Shown here in pieces: positions 41,363 through 49,582 of a stretch of 64,000 bases of DNA; within the stretch, counting starts at the first letter, position 1; the number at the start of each line of letters is the position of its first letter. The notes beneath the pieces are model-generated. The model saw only the letters and a program-made list of their open reading frames with translations, searched no databases and was not told the origin of the DNA. This DNA is from Haloferax prahovense DSM 18310 (GTDB taxonomy: Archaea > Halobacteriota > Halobacteria > Halobacteriales > Haloferacaceae): assembly GCF_000336815.1 (NCBI RefSeq), contig NZ_AOLG01000014.1, positions 1-64,000 on the forward strand. The letters run 5' to 3'. The position numbers and the translations under genes are program-made.

Positions 41363-42238
41363 TTACTCGGCCTCGCGGGGGAGGTTATCGCGGTGAATGC
41401 GCATCTCGCCGCGGGCGCGCATCGTGCCGTCGACGTGCGCGCCGGCTTCGAGCACGAGGTCGTTACAGGACACGTCGCCGAGGACGCGCGCGTCCTCGTG
41501 GATGCGGACCTCGCCGTTTCGGGTGGTCACGTCGCCGTGGATGCGCGTTCCGCTCCCGACGACGATGTCGTCGCGGGCGCGGAGGCTCCCGAAGACGTTG
41601 TTGTCCTCGGCGAGGTCGATGGACTTCGCGCGGATGTTGCCGTGGATTCGGCAGTCTGACCCGACGTGTGCGGGCGTCGAGACGCGCCACGCGTCGTCTG
41701 AGACGGTGGCGTTCCGGGGAATCACGAGCGGGTCGTGCGGCGACTCGCCCGAGAGGGTTTCGGCGAGTTCGTCGGCCGCCTCGTCCTCGCCGAGTCGGAG
41801 AAGTTGCGAGAGGACGATGAAGTAGAATACGAGCGTCGGGATTGGGTTGCGGATGACGATCCAGCCGTTGGCCTCGAACCCCTCTTCGATGTCGACGTCG
41901 TCGCCGATGTCGAGGTCGCCCGAGACCATCAGGCGGCCGGCGATGTGGACGCGCTCGCCGAGGTAGGCGTCGTTGCCGACGAGGACGTTTCCGGCCACGT
42001 CGTCGAGCATGTCGAGTCGGCAGTCGGCCTCGGCCTCGATGTCGCCGCCGAAGGTGACGCGCTCGCCCGCGAGGACGTTCTGTCCGCGGACGCCGAACTC
42101 GACGGTGCTCTGCCCGCCGACGACCACGTCGCCGTCGGTGACGAGGTCGTGTTCCTCGACCGTCGTCCCGTCGGGAATTTCGAGCGCATCGAGCGGGTCC
42201 GTACCCAGTGACACGCTCCGAACCAACACCCGTGCCAT
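41363..42238 (-). CDS. halA: Bactofilin-like polymer-forming protein, probable halofilin HalA
   Basis: Polymer-forming beta-helix protein, 291 residues, likely a cell-shape cytoskeletal element. Two stretches of short repeating turns (residues about 25-125: VEFGVRGQNVLAGERVTFGG and similar; about 190-285: VFGSLRARDDIVVGSGTRIHG) form right-handed beta-helix rungs, separated by a hydrophobic segment near 128-147 (VIRNPIPTLVFYFIVLSQLL) that could insert in or lie on the membrane. From memory, halofilin A of H. volcanii lies in this gene neighbourhood. A TATA-like TTTATTA directly before ATG 42238 suggests the true start may be GTG at 42214. Confidence 0.75.
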   Translation of the reverse strand: MARVLVRSVSLGTDPLDALEIPDGTTVEEHDLVTDGDVVVGGQSTVEFGVRGQNVLAGERVTFGGDIEAEADCRLDMLDDVAGNVLVGNDAYLGERVHIAGRLMVSGDLDIGDDVDIEEGFEANGWIVIRNPIPTLVFYFIVLSQLLRLGEDEAADELAETLSGESPHDPLVIPRNATVSDDAWRVSTPAHVGSDCRIHGNIRAKSIDLAEDNNVFGSLRARDDIVVGSGTRIHGDVTTRNGEVRIHEDARVLGDVSCNDLVLEAGAHVDGTMRARGEMRIHRDNLPREAE

Positions 42239-42244
42239 AATAAA
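42238..42244 (-). promoter_or_regulatory. TATA-like box abutting annotated halofilin start
   Basis: On the minus strand TTTATTA ends at the first base of ATG 42238. At haloarchaeal spacing, transcription would start about 27 bases further on, near 42214, where a GTG codon is in frame. This argues for a shorter protein that loses the first eight residues. Confidence 0.4.
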
Positions 42245-42335
42245 CCGTCCGCAAGACGACCGTCAGACACGACGGGGGCCGCCGGTTTCGCGACGACGAC
42301 GCGTATTTAACTACTCGCGGAAAACAAAGACAGGT

Positions 42336-42539
42336 ATGACGATTCTCTCTTTCGACGACGACGGCGTAGACGTGGTCTACGAGGGAACGGAGTTCCGCCT
42401 CGAAAAGGCCCTCATCGAGGAGGCCATCGGGAAGTCCTACCCCGACGTGACCGACCACGAGGTGCTGAAAATCGTCGAGAAGGAGCCCTCCCTCTCCGGC
42501 GAGCCCCGGCGCGTCCGCGACATCCTGAACTCGTCGTAG
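42336..42539 (+). CDS. Small acidic protein, 67 residues (DUF5800-like)
   Basis: Starts at ATG 42336. The layout SFDDDGVDVVYEGTEFRLEK then IEEAIGKSYPDVTDHEVLKI matches what I recall of the DUF5800 family of haloarchaea, whose function is unknown. TATTTAAC at 42302-42309 precedes the ATG by about 30 bases. It is divergent from the halofilin gene across 97 bases. Confidence in the gene is good, in the family moderate. Confidence 0.72.
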   Translation: MTILSFDDDGVDVVYEGTEFRLEKALIEEAIGKSYPDVTDHEVLKIVEKEPSLSGEPRRVRDILNSS

Positions 42540-42613
42540 CCGCCGCCCGAACGGCCGAAACTCCGATTCTCCGCGTATCGCCCTCGAATCACGCGCGCTC
42601 GCCGCGCGAACGA

Positions 42614-43795
42614 CTACTCCTCCTCGCCGGTCGCGTTCTTCACCCCGTAAATCTCCGTCTCCGGGTTGAAGTCTGCCCACGCGAACCAGAACATCGGCGA
42701 GCGGTCGTTGGCCCGCGTCAGGACCGACCCCTCGTGGGGACCGTCGAGCGCCCGGCCGGTGAGGAGGTTCCACCGCGACCCGGCGGCGACGAGAACCGAC
42801 CCGTCGCGTTCGAACGCGACGGCCTCGCCGTCGACCCGGCGGACGTAGGCGACGAGACTCCCCTCGGCGGAGGCCGCCACGACGACCGGGAGGTCGCCGA
42901 CGGTGTCGTTGACGACGCCCGCGCGCTCCACCGCGTCGAGCGGGTAAGCGCGGGCGACACCATCGGCGGCGACGCCGACGACCGACGTTTTCGGGTGCAA
43001 TCGGTCGTCCGCCGCGTCGTTGAAGCCGATGCCGATGGCGCTCGACTGCTGATAGCTCGCGTAGGGGTTCACGTCGTACTGGCGGGTCTGCCGCCCGCGA
43101 ATCGTCCCCGAGACGGGCGGCGGAACCAACACCTCGGTCTCGGGGTGGGCCGCCCGCCACTCGCCCCACGTGGAGCTGGTCGAGGGGAGGAGCGACAGCG
43201 TCTCGCCGGTCAGTTCCCCGCGAATCGCGGTCGCGAGCACCTGGCTCCACAGCGAGTTCGTCCGGTCGTCGTACATCACGAGGTCGGACATCCAGAGCAG
43301 GCCCGAGACGCCGAAGTACGTCGGCTCGCCGCCGGCGAGTCTGTCGGCGACGACGGCGCTCCCGCACAGCGGACAGTAGGTCACGACCACGGGCCGGCCG
43401 TCGAAGTCGTCGTTGACGATTTCGTGCCAGTTCAGGACAGCGAGCGGGTAAGCGCGGGCGATCCCGTCGAGTTCGACGCCGACCACCTCGTCGCCGTCGT
43501 CGAGCGTCGCGTCCACCTCGCCGAACCCGCTCCAGTCGGCCGCGAAGACGGGGGCGGTGATGGCCGGGATGGCGTCTTTCGACGCGCCCCGGCGGAGTTC
43601 GTCCTCGGGGACCGGAAGCTCGAACGGGCCCGAGTACTCGCCCGCGGTGGAATCGGTTGTTTCGGCGGGCTCGGACGCGTCATCGGCTCCCGCGTCGTCG
43701 CCCGCGACCGGCGGGTCACTTCCGAGACAGCCTGACAGAGCGACACCGGCACCGAGTGCGGCGAGAACCCGGCGTCGGTTCGTTGTCGAATCCAT
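42614..43795 (-). CDS. DUF3179 lipoprotein
   Basis: Exported protein of 393 residues. NRRRVLAALGAG is a Tat motif, followed by LSGC, a lipobox. The DUF3179 domain fills residues 60-390: RGASKDAIPAITAPVF, LDGIARAYPLAVLNWHEIVND and VVTYCPLCGSAVV, including the CxxC pair that marks this family. The CxxC may bind metal or a cofactor; function is unknown. It may be monocistronic and is convergent with the DUF5800-like gene. The first 50 residues after the signal are low-complexity Asp/Glu/Thr. Confidence 0.9.
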   Translation of the reverse strand: MDSTTNRRRVLAALGAGVALSGCLGSDPPVAGDDAGADDASEPAETTDSTAGEYSGPFELPVPEDELRRGASKDAIPAITAPVFAADWSGFGEVDATLDDGDEVVGVELDGIARAYPLAVLNWHEIVNDDFDGRPVVVTYCPLCGSAVVADRLAGGEPTYFGVSGLLWMSDLVMYDDRTNSLWSQVLATAIRGELTGETLSLLPSTSSTWGEWRAAHPETEVLVPPPVSGTIRGRQTRQYDVNPYASYQQSSAIGIGFNDAADDRLHPKTSVVGVAADGVARAYPLDAVERAGVVNDTVGDLPVVVAASAEGSLVAYVRRVDGEAVAFERDGSVLVAAGSRWNLLTGRALDGPHEGSVLTRANDRSPMFWFAWADFNPETEIYGVKNATGEEE

Positions 43796-43915
43796 GCCCG
43801 ATATTCGACCGAGTCGCCTATGAGAAATGTGCGGTTAGGTATCGATGCGCACGACCGTCGCGGGGTCGTCAGTTCGGAGTCGGGCCTGAAGGGAGAAAAC
43901 GAGCGAAGCGGCCGC

Positions 43916-44602
43916 TCAGAACCGAAGTCGCTCTTCCAGACAGACTTTGACGATGGACTTCCCGATGGCCGCGCCGCCGGCGAAGGGGTCAAGTTTCGTC
44001 TCGCCTGCGCGCTCGCGGTAGGGGATGGGCACCTCGGCGATGTTGTAGCCGCGCATCGCGGGGCGGATGAGGAGTTCGGCCGACAGCCCCGTGTTCTCGG
44101 TCCACTCGATGTCGTGGAGGAGTTCCCGGCGGTACGCACGCATTCCGGTGGTCGTGTCGTGGACGGTCGCGCCCATGAGGAAGCTAGCGACGCGGGCGAA
44201 CGCGATGTTCCCCGCGCGGTTGAGTCGGGGCATCGTCTCCGCGCCCTTCGTGATTCGGTCCCCGGAGACCACGTCGTAGCCGTCGTTGATGAGGTCGAGG
44301 AACTTCGGGAGATACTCCATCGGATAGGTGTCGTCGCAGTCGGTGGTGACGACGACCGGCCGGTCGGGCGCGAGCACCGCGGCCTCGACCGCGACGCCGT
44401 ACCCCTGCGGTTCCTGTTCGATGACGCGCGCGCCCATCTTGCGGGCGATTTCGGGCGTTCGGTCGTCGGAACCATCCACGCAGACGACTTCGGCGCGCCC
44501 GTCGGTGATTCGGTCGATGTCCGCCAGAACCGACCCGATGGCCTGTTCTTCGTTGTACGTCCCCATCACGACCGCGAGGTCGTCGAAGGTGTACTCGGTC
44601 AT
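43916..44602 (-). CDS. Family 2 glycosyltransferase (dolichol-phosphate sugar synthase-like)
   Basis: Probably transfers a sugar from a nucleotide donor to dolichol phosphate for N-glycosylation of S-layer proteins. It has 228 residues. GT2 motifs: VVMGTYNEEQAIGSVL at the N-terminus, DGSDDRTPEIA, the metal-binding region TTDCDDTYP, and a C-terminal RERAGETKLDPF typical of DPM1/Alg5-like enzymes. No strong transmembrane tail is present, so it is a soluble or peripheral class. A TATA-like CCTAAAAG about 33 bases before ATG 44602 is present. The acceptor sugar cannot be told from sequence. Confidence 0.88.
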   Translation of the reverse strand: MTEYTFDDLAVVMGTYNEEQAIGSVLADIDRITDGRAEVVCVDGSDDRTPEIARKMGARVIEQEPQGYGVAVEAAVLAPDRPVVVTTDCDDTYPMEYLPKFLDLINDGYDVVSGDRITKGAETMPRLNRAGNIAFARVASFLMGATVHDTTTGMRAYRRELLHDIEWTENTGLSAELLIRPAMRGYNIAEVPIPYRERAGETKLDPFAGGAAIGKSIVKVCLEERLRF

Positions 44603-44672
44603 TGGACGGGGTTATTGACGGTCGCTCTTGAACTTTTAGGTTTGCCAAAACCGTGGCGTGCGAGGGCCGGTG

Positions 44673-45011
44673 TTAGCTCAGTCCGCGGCTATCGGGCTGG
44701 TCTTCCAGTTCTTTCGCGTGGTCGACGAGGTAGTCCATGAGGCGGGTCGCCGACGCTTCCACGTCGTCGAGTTCGTCGTTCGACTGCCCGCTGACGCGGA
44801 CGGAGAGTTCGTAGAGGTCGAGTTCGACGTGGGGGACGGTCTCGTCGCCGTTGCCGTTGTCGCGCTCGTCTGTGCCGCCGTCCGCCGCTTCGACGGTCGC
44901 GTCGGCGTCGACCGGCTCGTCGCCGTCTGTCGATTCGGTCGCATCGTCGGACGGCGGGGTCGAATCGGCGGGGTCGTCCGCCTCGGGGTCGGCGTCGGGG
45001 TCGTCGGTCAT
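44673..45011 (-). CDS. Acidic small protein with conserved C-terminal domain
   Basis: 112 residues from ATG 45011. The first 60 residues are low-complexity Asp/Glu/Thr/Ala (acidic halophile tail). Residues 62-110 look like a folded domain: VPHVELDLYELSVRVSG followed by LDDVEASATRLMDYLVDHAKELE, a strand-helix pattern. Family not recognised. It lies 70 bases upstream of the glycosyltransferase gene on the same strand and could be co-transcribed with it. Coding is supported by codon bias and the clean acidic composition. Confidence 0.6.
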   Translation of the reverse strand: MTDDPDADPEADDPADSTPPSDDATESTDGDEPVDADATVEAADGGTDERDNGNGDETVPHVELDLYELSVRVSGQSNDELDDVEASATRLMDYLVDHAKELEDQPDSRGLS

Positions 45012-45118
45012 GTGCGGCGCGTCGCTTCGGGGGATGAAAAAAGCGCGGGGTTCCGGCACGCGCTCGCGGGTCGCCGACCCTCACCGAATACGGTCGCAAA
45101 CACGCCTCTGCGACCGAT

Positions 45119-45874
45119 TCAGGCGAGGTCCGCGTCGAGTCCCTCGCAGGCGCGGTCGTGGAGGCGACCGGTGACCGTCTCCATGAGGCGTTCGAGGTTG
45201 ACCGCGTCCTCGCGGTTGTACGACACGAGCGTATCGAGCGACGACTGGTCGCCGCGCTCGTACTCGCGCCAGAGGCGGACGGCGTCGCGGCCGGAGATGT
45301 CCGGGCGGTCGCGATCGATGCCGACGTCTTTCTCGATTTGTTTCAGCCCGCCGGTGAGGTCGAGCGTCCGGCACGGATACATCAAGTCGACGTGCGGCAC
45401 GTCGATGGAGACGTCGAACGAGGTCTCGAGGAACGGCACGTCGAAACGCGCGCCGTTGAACGTCGCGATGAGTTTCGCGTCGGCGAACTGCTCGCGGAGG
45501 GCGTCGGCGGTCAGGTCCTCCCCGCTGACGAGCGTCGTCGTCTCGCCGTCCTGATAGAACGAGACGGTCGTCACCGAGTCGCGCTCGGGCGAGAGGCCGG
45601 TCGTCTCGATGTCGAAAAAGCACGTCTCGTCGCGGAAGTTCTCGTACAGTCGCCAGCGCTCGCCCGAGGGGAAGCAGTCGTCGAAGAACCACGAGTTGCC
45701 GTCGTCGAGGTGGGCGTACGCGTCCGCGATGAACGTCTCGATTCGGTCGCCCGTCTTCGCGCCGACGAGCGAGGCGTCGAACTCGTCCCAGTGGGTCGAC
45801 CCGGCCCGCCAGAGGTTTCGCTCCGTCCGCTCGCCCACGCCGCGGACGGGGATGAAGCTGTTCTCGATTCGCAT
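45119..45874 (-). CDS. RNase H-like exonuclease (YprB-type)
   Basis: DEDD-type nuclease-fold protein of 251 residues. Helix-hairpin-helix-like IPVRGVGERTERNLWRAG near the N-terminus may bind DNA. Exo I is FFDIETTGL (D88, E90), Exo II is TFNGARFDVPFL (F-N-G then D), and Exo III is SYNREDAVNLERL (Y..D pattern). It matches YprB/TIGR-type RNase H-like proteins, probably single-strand or structure-specific nucleases. It is divergent from the SRAP gene across 111 bases, consistent with a DNA-repair pair, which is inference from context. Confidence 0.85.
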   Translation of the reverse strand: MRIENSFIPVRGVGERTERNLWRAGSTHWDEFDASLVGAKTGDRIETFIADAYAHLDDGNSWFFDDCFPSGERWRLYENFRDETCFFDIETTGLSPERDSVTTVSFYQDGETTTLVSGEDLTADALREQFADAKLIATFNGARFDVPFLETSFDVSIDVPHVDLMYPCRTLDLTGGLKQIEKDVGIDRDRPDISGRDAVRLWREYERGDQSSLDTLVSYNREDAVNLERLMETVTGRLHDRACEGLDADLA

Positions 45875-45985
45875 GTCCGACAGGGGGGCGTCGGCGACCC
45901 TAAATGCGTCGTCGTGGGTCGGCGGCCGCGCTCCCGGGACGTCCCCGCCGCGGGCGTTTTACCCGCAGGGCGCGAAGCCGAGGGT

Positions 45986-46690
45986 ATGTGCGGCCGCTAC
46001 ACGCTGTTCACCCCGCCCGAGGAACTCGAAGTGCGGTTCGACGCGACGCCGACGCGCCCGCTTTCGGCGCGGTACAACTGCGCGCCCGGCCAGGAACTCC
46101 CGGTCGTGACCAACGAAGCGGACGACGAGTTCCGCTTTCTCAAGTGGGGACTCGTCCCCTCGTGGGCCGACAGCGCCAGCGTCGGCAACGACCGAATCAA
46201 CGCCCGCGCGGAGACCGTCCGCGAGAAGCGGAGCTTCGCCGACGCCTACGAGGCCCGCCGGTGTCTCGTCCCGTCCGACGGCTTCTACGAGTGGGTCGAC
46301 CGCGGCGGGCGAAAACAGCCCTACCGCGTCGCCTTCGAGGACGACCGCCCGTTCGCCATGGCCGGCCTCTGGGAGCGGTGGACGCCGCCGACGAAACAGA
46401 CCGGCCTCGGCGACTTCGGAAGCGGCGGCCCCTCGCGCGAGCAGGGGCCGCTTGAGACGTTCACCGTCGTCACGACCGAGCCGAACGACCTCATCTCCGA
46501 GCTCCATCACCGGATGGCCGTCGTCCTCGACCCCGAGGAAGAAGAGACGTGGCTCCACGGCGACCCCGGCGAGGCGGCGGCGCTCCTCGACACCTACCCC
46601 GACGACGAACTCGGGGCGTACCCCGTCTCGACGCGGGTGAACAGCCCCGCTAACGACGGCCCCGAACTGATAGAGCGAGTCGAGGCGTAG
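45986..46690 (+). CDS. SRAP protein (HMCES/YedK family abasic-site sensor)
   Basis: Forms a stable thiazolidine crosslink with abasic sites in single-stranded DNA. It has 234 residues from ATG 45986. All active-site elements are present: catalytic C2 after the initiator Met (MCGRYTLF), N72 (INARAET), E102 (DGFYEW) and H174 (HHRMAV). TTTTAC at 45956-45961 lies 25-30 bases upstream. The longer upstream frame is the shadow of the RNase H-like gene. It is the last ordinary gene before the gene-free region. Confidence 0.95.
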   Translation: MCGRYTLFTPPEELEVRFDATPTRPLSARYNCAPGQELPVVTNEADDEFRFLKWGLVPSWADSASVGNDRINARAETVREKRSFADAYEARRCLVPSDGFYEWVDRGGRKQPYRVAFEDDRPFAMAGLWERWTPPTKQTGLGDFGSGGPSREQGPLETFTVVTTEPNDLISELHHRMAVVLDPEEEETWLHGDPGEAAALLDTYPDDELGAYPVSTRVNSPANDGPELIERVEA

Positions 46691-46799
46691 CACGCTGGGG
46701 GAAAGCCGCCAGCGTACGGCTGTCCCGACACCTCCGACGCGAATCGGCTGGGTTCGATGGAATCCCGAATGTTCCGGAATCGGTCGAACCCGAGAATCT

Positions 46800-46818
46800 G
46801 GATTGCATATAGCGATAT
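46800..46818 (+). repeat. Left copy of inverted element GGATTNNNTATAGCGATAT
   Basis: GGATTGCATATAGCGATAT. Its core CATAT-AGCG-ATATG (46806-46819) is an inverted repeat with a 4-base spacer. A copy in opposite orientation is at 49552-49570, so the pair brackets the recombinase unit. Sixteen of nineteen bases agree at the same spacing. Confidence 0.55.
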
Positions 46819-47870
46819 GAGATATACAGGTCTCGAATCGGACAATCGGCAACCCGTAGAGAGACCGTAACCTACGAGCTAACGAACGAGCCACGCTGAC
46901 GGAGAGAATCGGGAAGACCGACGGTCGACAGTACTGACCGTCAGCGACGCAGAGCGAGAGGCAAGTCGTGCCCGCGGCTCGAGCGTTCGTATCGCAGCCA
47001 GGGGTTCGGTTTGCGCCGGTCGCATGGGTCGTGCGGACGAACCGATGAGTCACAGTCGAAATCCGAGACAGCTCACTCGACCGGGTCGTCGCCGTCGAGA
47101 GAGCAGCCCCCGTCGAATTCGAGCGTATTGACGAGTCACCGAGACTGCGATTCGAGCGATCCCGGAGAACGGCACAGCGCGCTTGAGAGCCGCTTCGGCG
47201 TGAGGTGGAAGGAAAGTAGGGTTCCCGTTCTCGCCTCGAAGATGGAGGGCTGTAGCGGCGTCAAACGCGAACGAATCGGGCCGTCGGAGACATCGGTCCG
47301 GGTCGCTCTCGGATGGTTCAACAATCATCGTCGACGGTGGGTTGCGTGTCCAAATCGAACAACATTCGAAGAGGCTCTGCGTGGCGACCCCAGTATAATA
47401 ACAAAATATCCATTCTGAAATTAATCGGCGACAGACGACATATATTCGGGAGAAGAAAGATGAGATAATCTATGAAAATATCAAATGAATCTATGTTGCA
47501 ATATATTTGTTCGAGAGAACGAGTCTGACGCGTCGGTGAGCGAGTAAATTCCACACTATAATATAAAGAAAAATTCTTTGAATAATTCGTCCCTAAATTT
47601 GAAGAATAAAACGGAGACGAATCATCGTCATTCGGGAGATTTATAATAATTCAGTTAGTTTTGGATTGAAATAACGAACGGCGTGGAACCGCATCCTCGA
47701 AACGTCACTCCGGGGGTAAACAATCCGAGAAATGCCATCTAATATTTGGGTGCCTTAGCATAAATGAGATATTATCGGCAGTTCTATGACCTCTCAGAAG
47801 CAACAAATTTTGGCCGAGTCTCAGATCCGCTCGAAACGCCTGAAATCGGGACTCTCCAGAGTAACTAAAT

Positions 47871-47965
47871 ATCCTGAATACTACATGCAAACCGCCGAAA
47901 ATACGGTTGCATAATTCAGGATAATTCAACTCCACCGCGGGAAATCCACATGTGCATCTCAGGAT
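47871..47965. repeat. Three CAGGAT motifs at 43-base spacing
   Basis: ATCCTGAAT (47871-47879, minus orientation), ATTCAGGAT (47914-47922) and TCTCAGGAT (47957-47965) have centres exactly 43 bases apart, about four helical turns. The first two also form an imperfect hairpin with ATGCAAACCG/CGGTTGCAT inside. They end 62 bases before the DUF5805-like start, so they could be operator or recombination-accessory sites. Confidence 0.5.
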
Positions 47966-48026
47966 AACATCTCTTATTCTGGACTGTGCCGGTAGATTGA
48001 ATATCGACCCCCGTGTCGATCCGTCC

Positions 48027-48473
48027 ATGAGCGACGAGGCCGACCGCGCGACGGTGCAAACCTACCTCCCGGCCCACCAGAAGGCCATCTGGAAGGACCA
48101 CGCGGACCGACTCGGGATGAGCCAGAGCGAATTTGTCAGAACGATGGTACAGGCCGGTCGGCGCGATTTCGACGTTCCGACGAGAGGCGATGAGACGGCC
48201 ACAACCCCCGGGGTTGACGGGGGAGAAACGGGGCTCCAGAACGGCGGTTCAAATCAAGACGAGGAGGACGAAAATAACGACCAGTTCGAGGCCCGAATCG
48301 TCGAGGCGCTCGCGGTCGATTCTCACCGGTCGTGGGACGACCTCGTTTCGGCGCTGACCGACGACATCGAAGACCGCCTCGAATCGACGCTGCAGGAACT
48401 GCAATCGAGCGGCCGAGTCGTGTACAGCGGGCGACACGGCGGCTACACGCTGGCGGAGCGCGATGGCCGCTGA
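48027..48473 (+). CDS. DUF5805-like DNA-binding protein next to recombinase
   Basis: 148 residues from ATG 48027. The N-terminal 45 residues fit a ribbon-helix-helix-type fold: a strand TVQTYLPAHQKAIWKDHA followed by helices with LGMSQSEFVRTMVQAGRRDF. A low-complexity acidic linker (about 58-85) leads to a C-terminal winged-helix-like domain (about 88-148: IVEALAVDSHRSWDDLV, then LQELQSSGRVVYSGRHGGYTL). From memory such proteins (DUF5805) commonly pair with tyrosine recombinases in haloarchaea. The stop overlaps the recombinase start by 11 bases, so co-translation is expected. It may act as repressor or directionality factor; that is inference. Confidence 0.8.
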   Translation: MSDEADRATVQTYLPAHQKAIWKDHADRLGMSQSEFVRTMVQAGRRDFDVPTRGDETATTPGVDGGETGLQNGGSNQDEEDENNDQFEARIVEALAVDSHRSWDDLVSALTDDIEDRLESTLQELQSSGRVVYSGRHGGYTLAERDGR

Positions 48474-49512
48474 GCGCCCCGCCGACGCGGAGGACCCGGT
48501 CGGGTACTTCCTGCAGGATATGACTTACCACGGGAAGACCGACCGGACCCGCGACGCCTACGAACGGGTCCTCCGAGCGTTCGAATCGTTCCTCGGTGAC
48601 CCCTCGCGGAACCCCTCCGGGACCGCTCGGTCGGTCGACGACGCGACCCACCGCGACTGCATGGCGTGGATACACACCCTGCGAAACCGCGACGTCGCAC
48701 CGAGCACGGTGGCGACGTACGCCTCCTACCTCCACCGATTTTACGCCTACATGGCGCAGGTCGGCGCGTTCGACTCCAATCCGATGAGTCTCGTGATGGA
48801 GGAGATGGACGAGCGCATCGACACCAACCCCGCTCGCCGGGAGCTTTCGGTCCCGCAGATGCGGGGGTTCGTCCGCGAAATCGCCCATCCGCTGGACCAC
48901 GCGCTGGTGGTCACCCTCCTCAAGACCGGGATGCGCGTCGGCGAACTGTGCAATCTCGACCTTCGAGACGTGTCGCTGGCGGCGGATACACCGCTTTCCG
49001 GTGTATCGACCCGCGCCGCCCTCGACGGACGCGGGCCGTCGATATACGTCGCCGCCGACCCGAGCGTCGGAAGCGTCACCAACGGCGAATCGCGGACCGC
49101 CTCGAACAAGCGAAAGCGGTCGACGGTGGTCCCGGTCGACGAGGAGTTGGAAGGCGTCCTCCTGCGCTGGCTGGCGATTCGACCAGATTCGCCGTCGCCG
49201 GCGGAGCCGCTTTTCGTCGGCACTGCATCGGGCTGGGGCCAACGACTGGAACCCGACGCCGTCCACCACGTCGTCACCGCTCACGCCGCCGACGCCGGGT
49301 GGTACCGGGCGGGCGGCGACCGCGAGGAGAACGTCACGCCGCACTACTTCAGGCACTTCTTCACCACCCACCTCCGGGACCGGACCGGCGACCGCGGCAT
49401 CGTCAAGTACCTCCGCGGCGACGTTGCCGGCGACATCATCGACACGTACACCCACAACTGGGGCGATAGAGTGCGTGAGACGTACGAATCGAAGATCTAC
49501 TCGCTTTGCTGA
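48463..49512 (+). CDS. Tyrosine recombinase/integrase
   Basis: Site-specific DNA recombinase, 349 residues. SAM-like core-binding domain about 10-110; catalytic domain about 125-345. Catalytic residues by motif: R158 (TGMRVGEL), K216 or K218 (SNKRKRSTVVP), H294 and R297 (PHYFRH), nucleophile Y329 (IIDTYTH). The usual fifth histidine (LGHS) is replaced by LRGD, a change also known in halophilic members. ATG 48463 overlaps the DUF5805-like stop. The gene ends 39 bases before the right inverted copy. No tRNA is adjacent, so the target site is unknown. Confidence 0.93.
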   Translation: MAAERPADAEDPVGYFLQDMTYHGKTDRTRDAYERVLRAFESFLGDPSRNPSGTARSVDDATHRDCMAWIHTLRNRDVAPSTVATYASYLHRFYAYMAQVGAFDSNPMSLVMEEMDERIDTNPARRELSVPQMRGFVREIAHPLDHALVVTLLKTGMRVGELCNLDLRDVSLAADTPLSGVSTRAALDGRGPSIYVAADPSVGSVTNGESRTASNKRKRSTVVPVDEELEGVLLRWLAIRPDSPSPAEPLFVGTASGWGQRLEPDAVHHVVTAHAADAGWYRAGGDREENVTPHYFRHFFTTHLRDRTGDRGIVKYLRGDVAGDIIDTYTHNWGDRVRETYESKIYSLC

Positions 49513-49551
49513 GCGGCTTGCGAGCTGTTCGAAGCGCTACTTGTAAACTGT

Positions 49552-49570
49552 ATATCGCTATACTGAATCC
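49552..49570 (-). repeat. Right copy of inverted element GGATTNNNTATAGCGATAT
   Basis: On the minus strand: GGATTCAGTATAGCGATAT. Core GTATA-GCGA-TATAC (49550-49563) is an inverted repeat with a 4-base spacer. It lies 39 bases after the recombinase stop and 2771 bases from the outer edge of the left copy. Confidence 0.55.
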
Positions 49571-49582
49571 GGTGGTCGAAGT

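Larger units (their letters stand above)
46691..48026. other. Gene-free, partly AT-rich region before the recombinase unit
   Basis: 1336 bases with no coding frame I can support. 46691-47390 has G+C near the chromosome average but broken frames; 47390-47950 is strikingly AT-rich with runs such as ATAATATAAAG, unlike the rest of the window. An inverted-repeat element lies at 46800-46818 and three spaced CAGGAT motifs at 47871-47965. Possible remains of an integrated element or a control region for the downstream genes. No IS ends or tRNA were recognised. Confidence 0.6.

Noticed and set aside
46741-46800. TPsiC-arm-like GGTTCGAT and GGTCGAACCC near the recombinase unit, possibly a tRNA target
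   Set aside because: No acceptor stem, anticodon arm or full cloverleaf could be folded, so no tRNA or tRNA fragment is claimed.
47011-47418. 135-codon frame in the gene-free region
   Set aside because: Serine/arginine-rich, without codon bias or recognisable domain; several frames are equally open here.
47390-47950. Chromosomal replication origin
   Set aside because: No orc1/cdc6 gene next to it and no clear origin-recognition-box array; AT-richness alone is not enough.
47705-48028. 107-codon minus-strand frame in the AT-rich island
   Set aside because: Crosses the spaced CAGGAT motifs and the DUF5805 promoter region and shows no protein family features.
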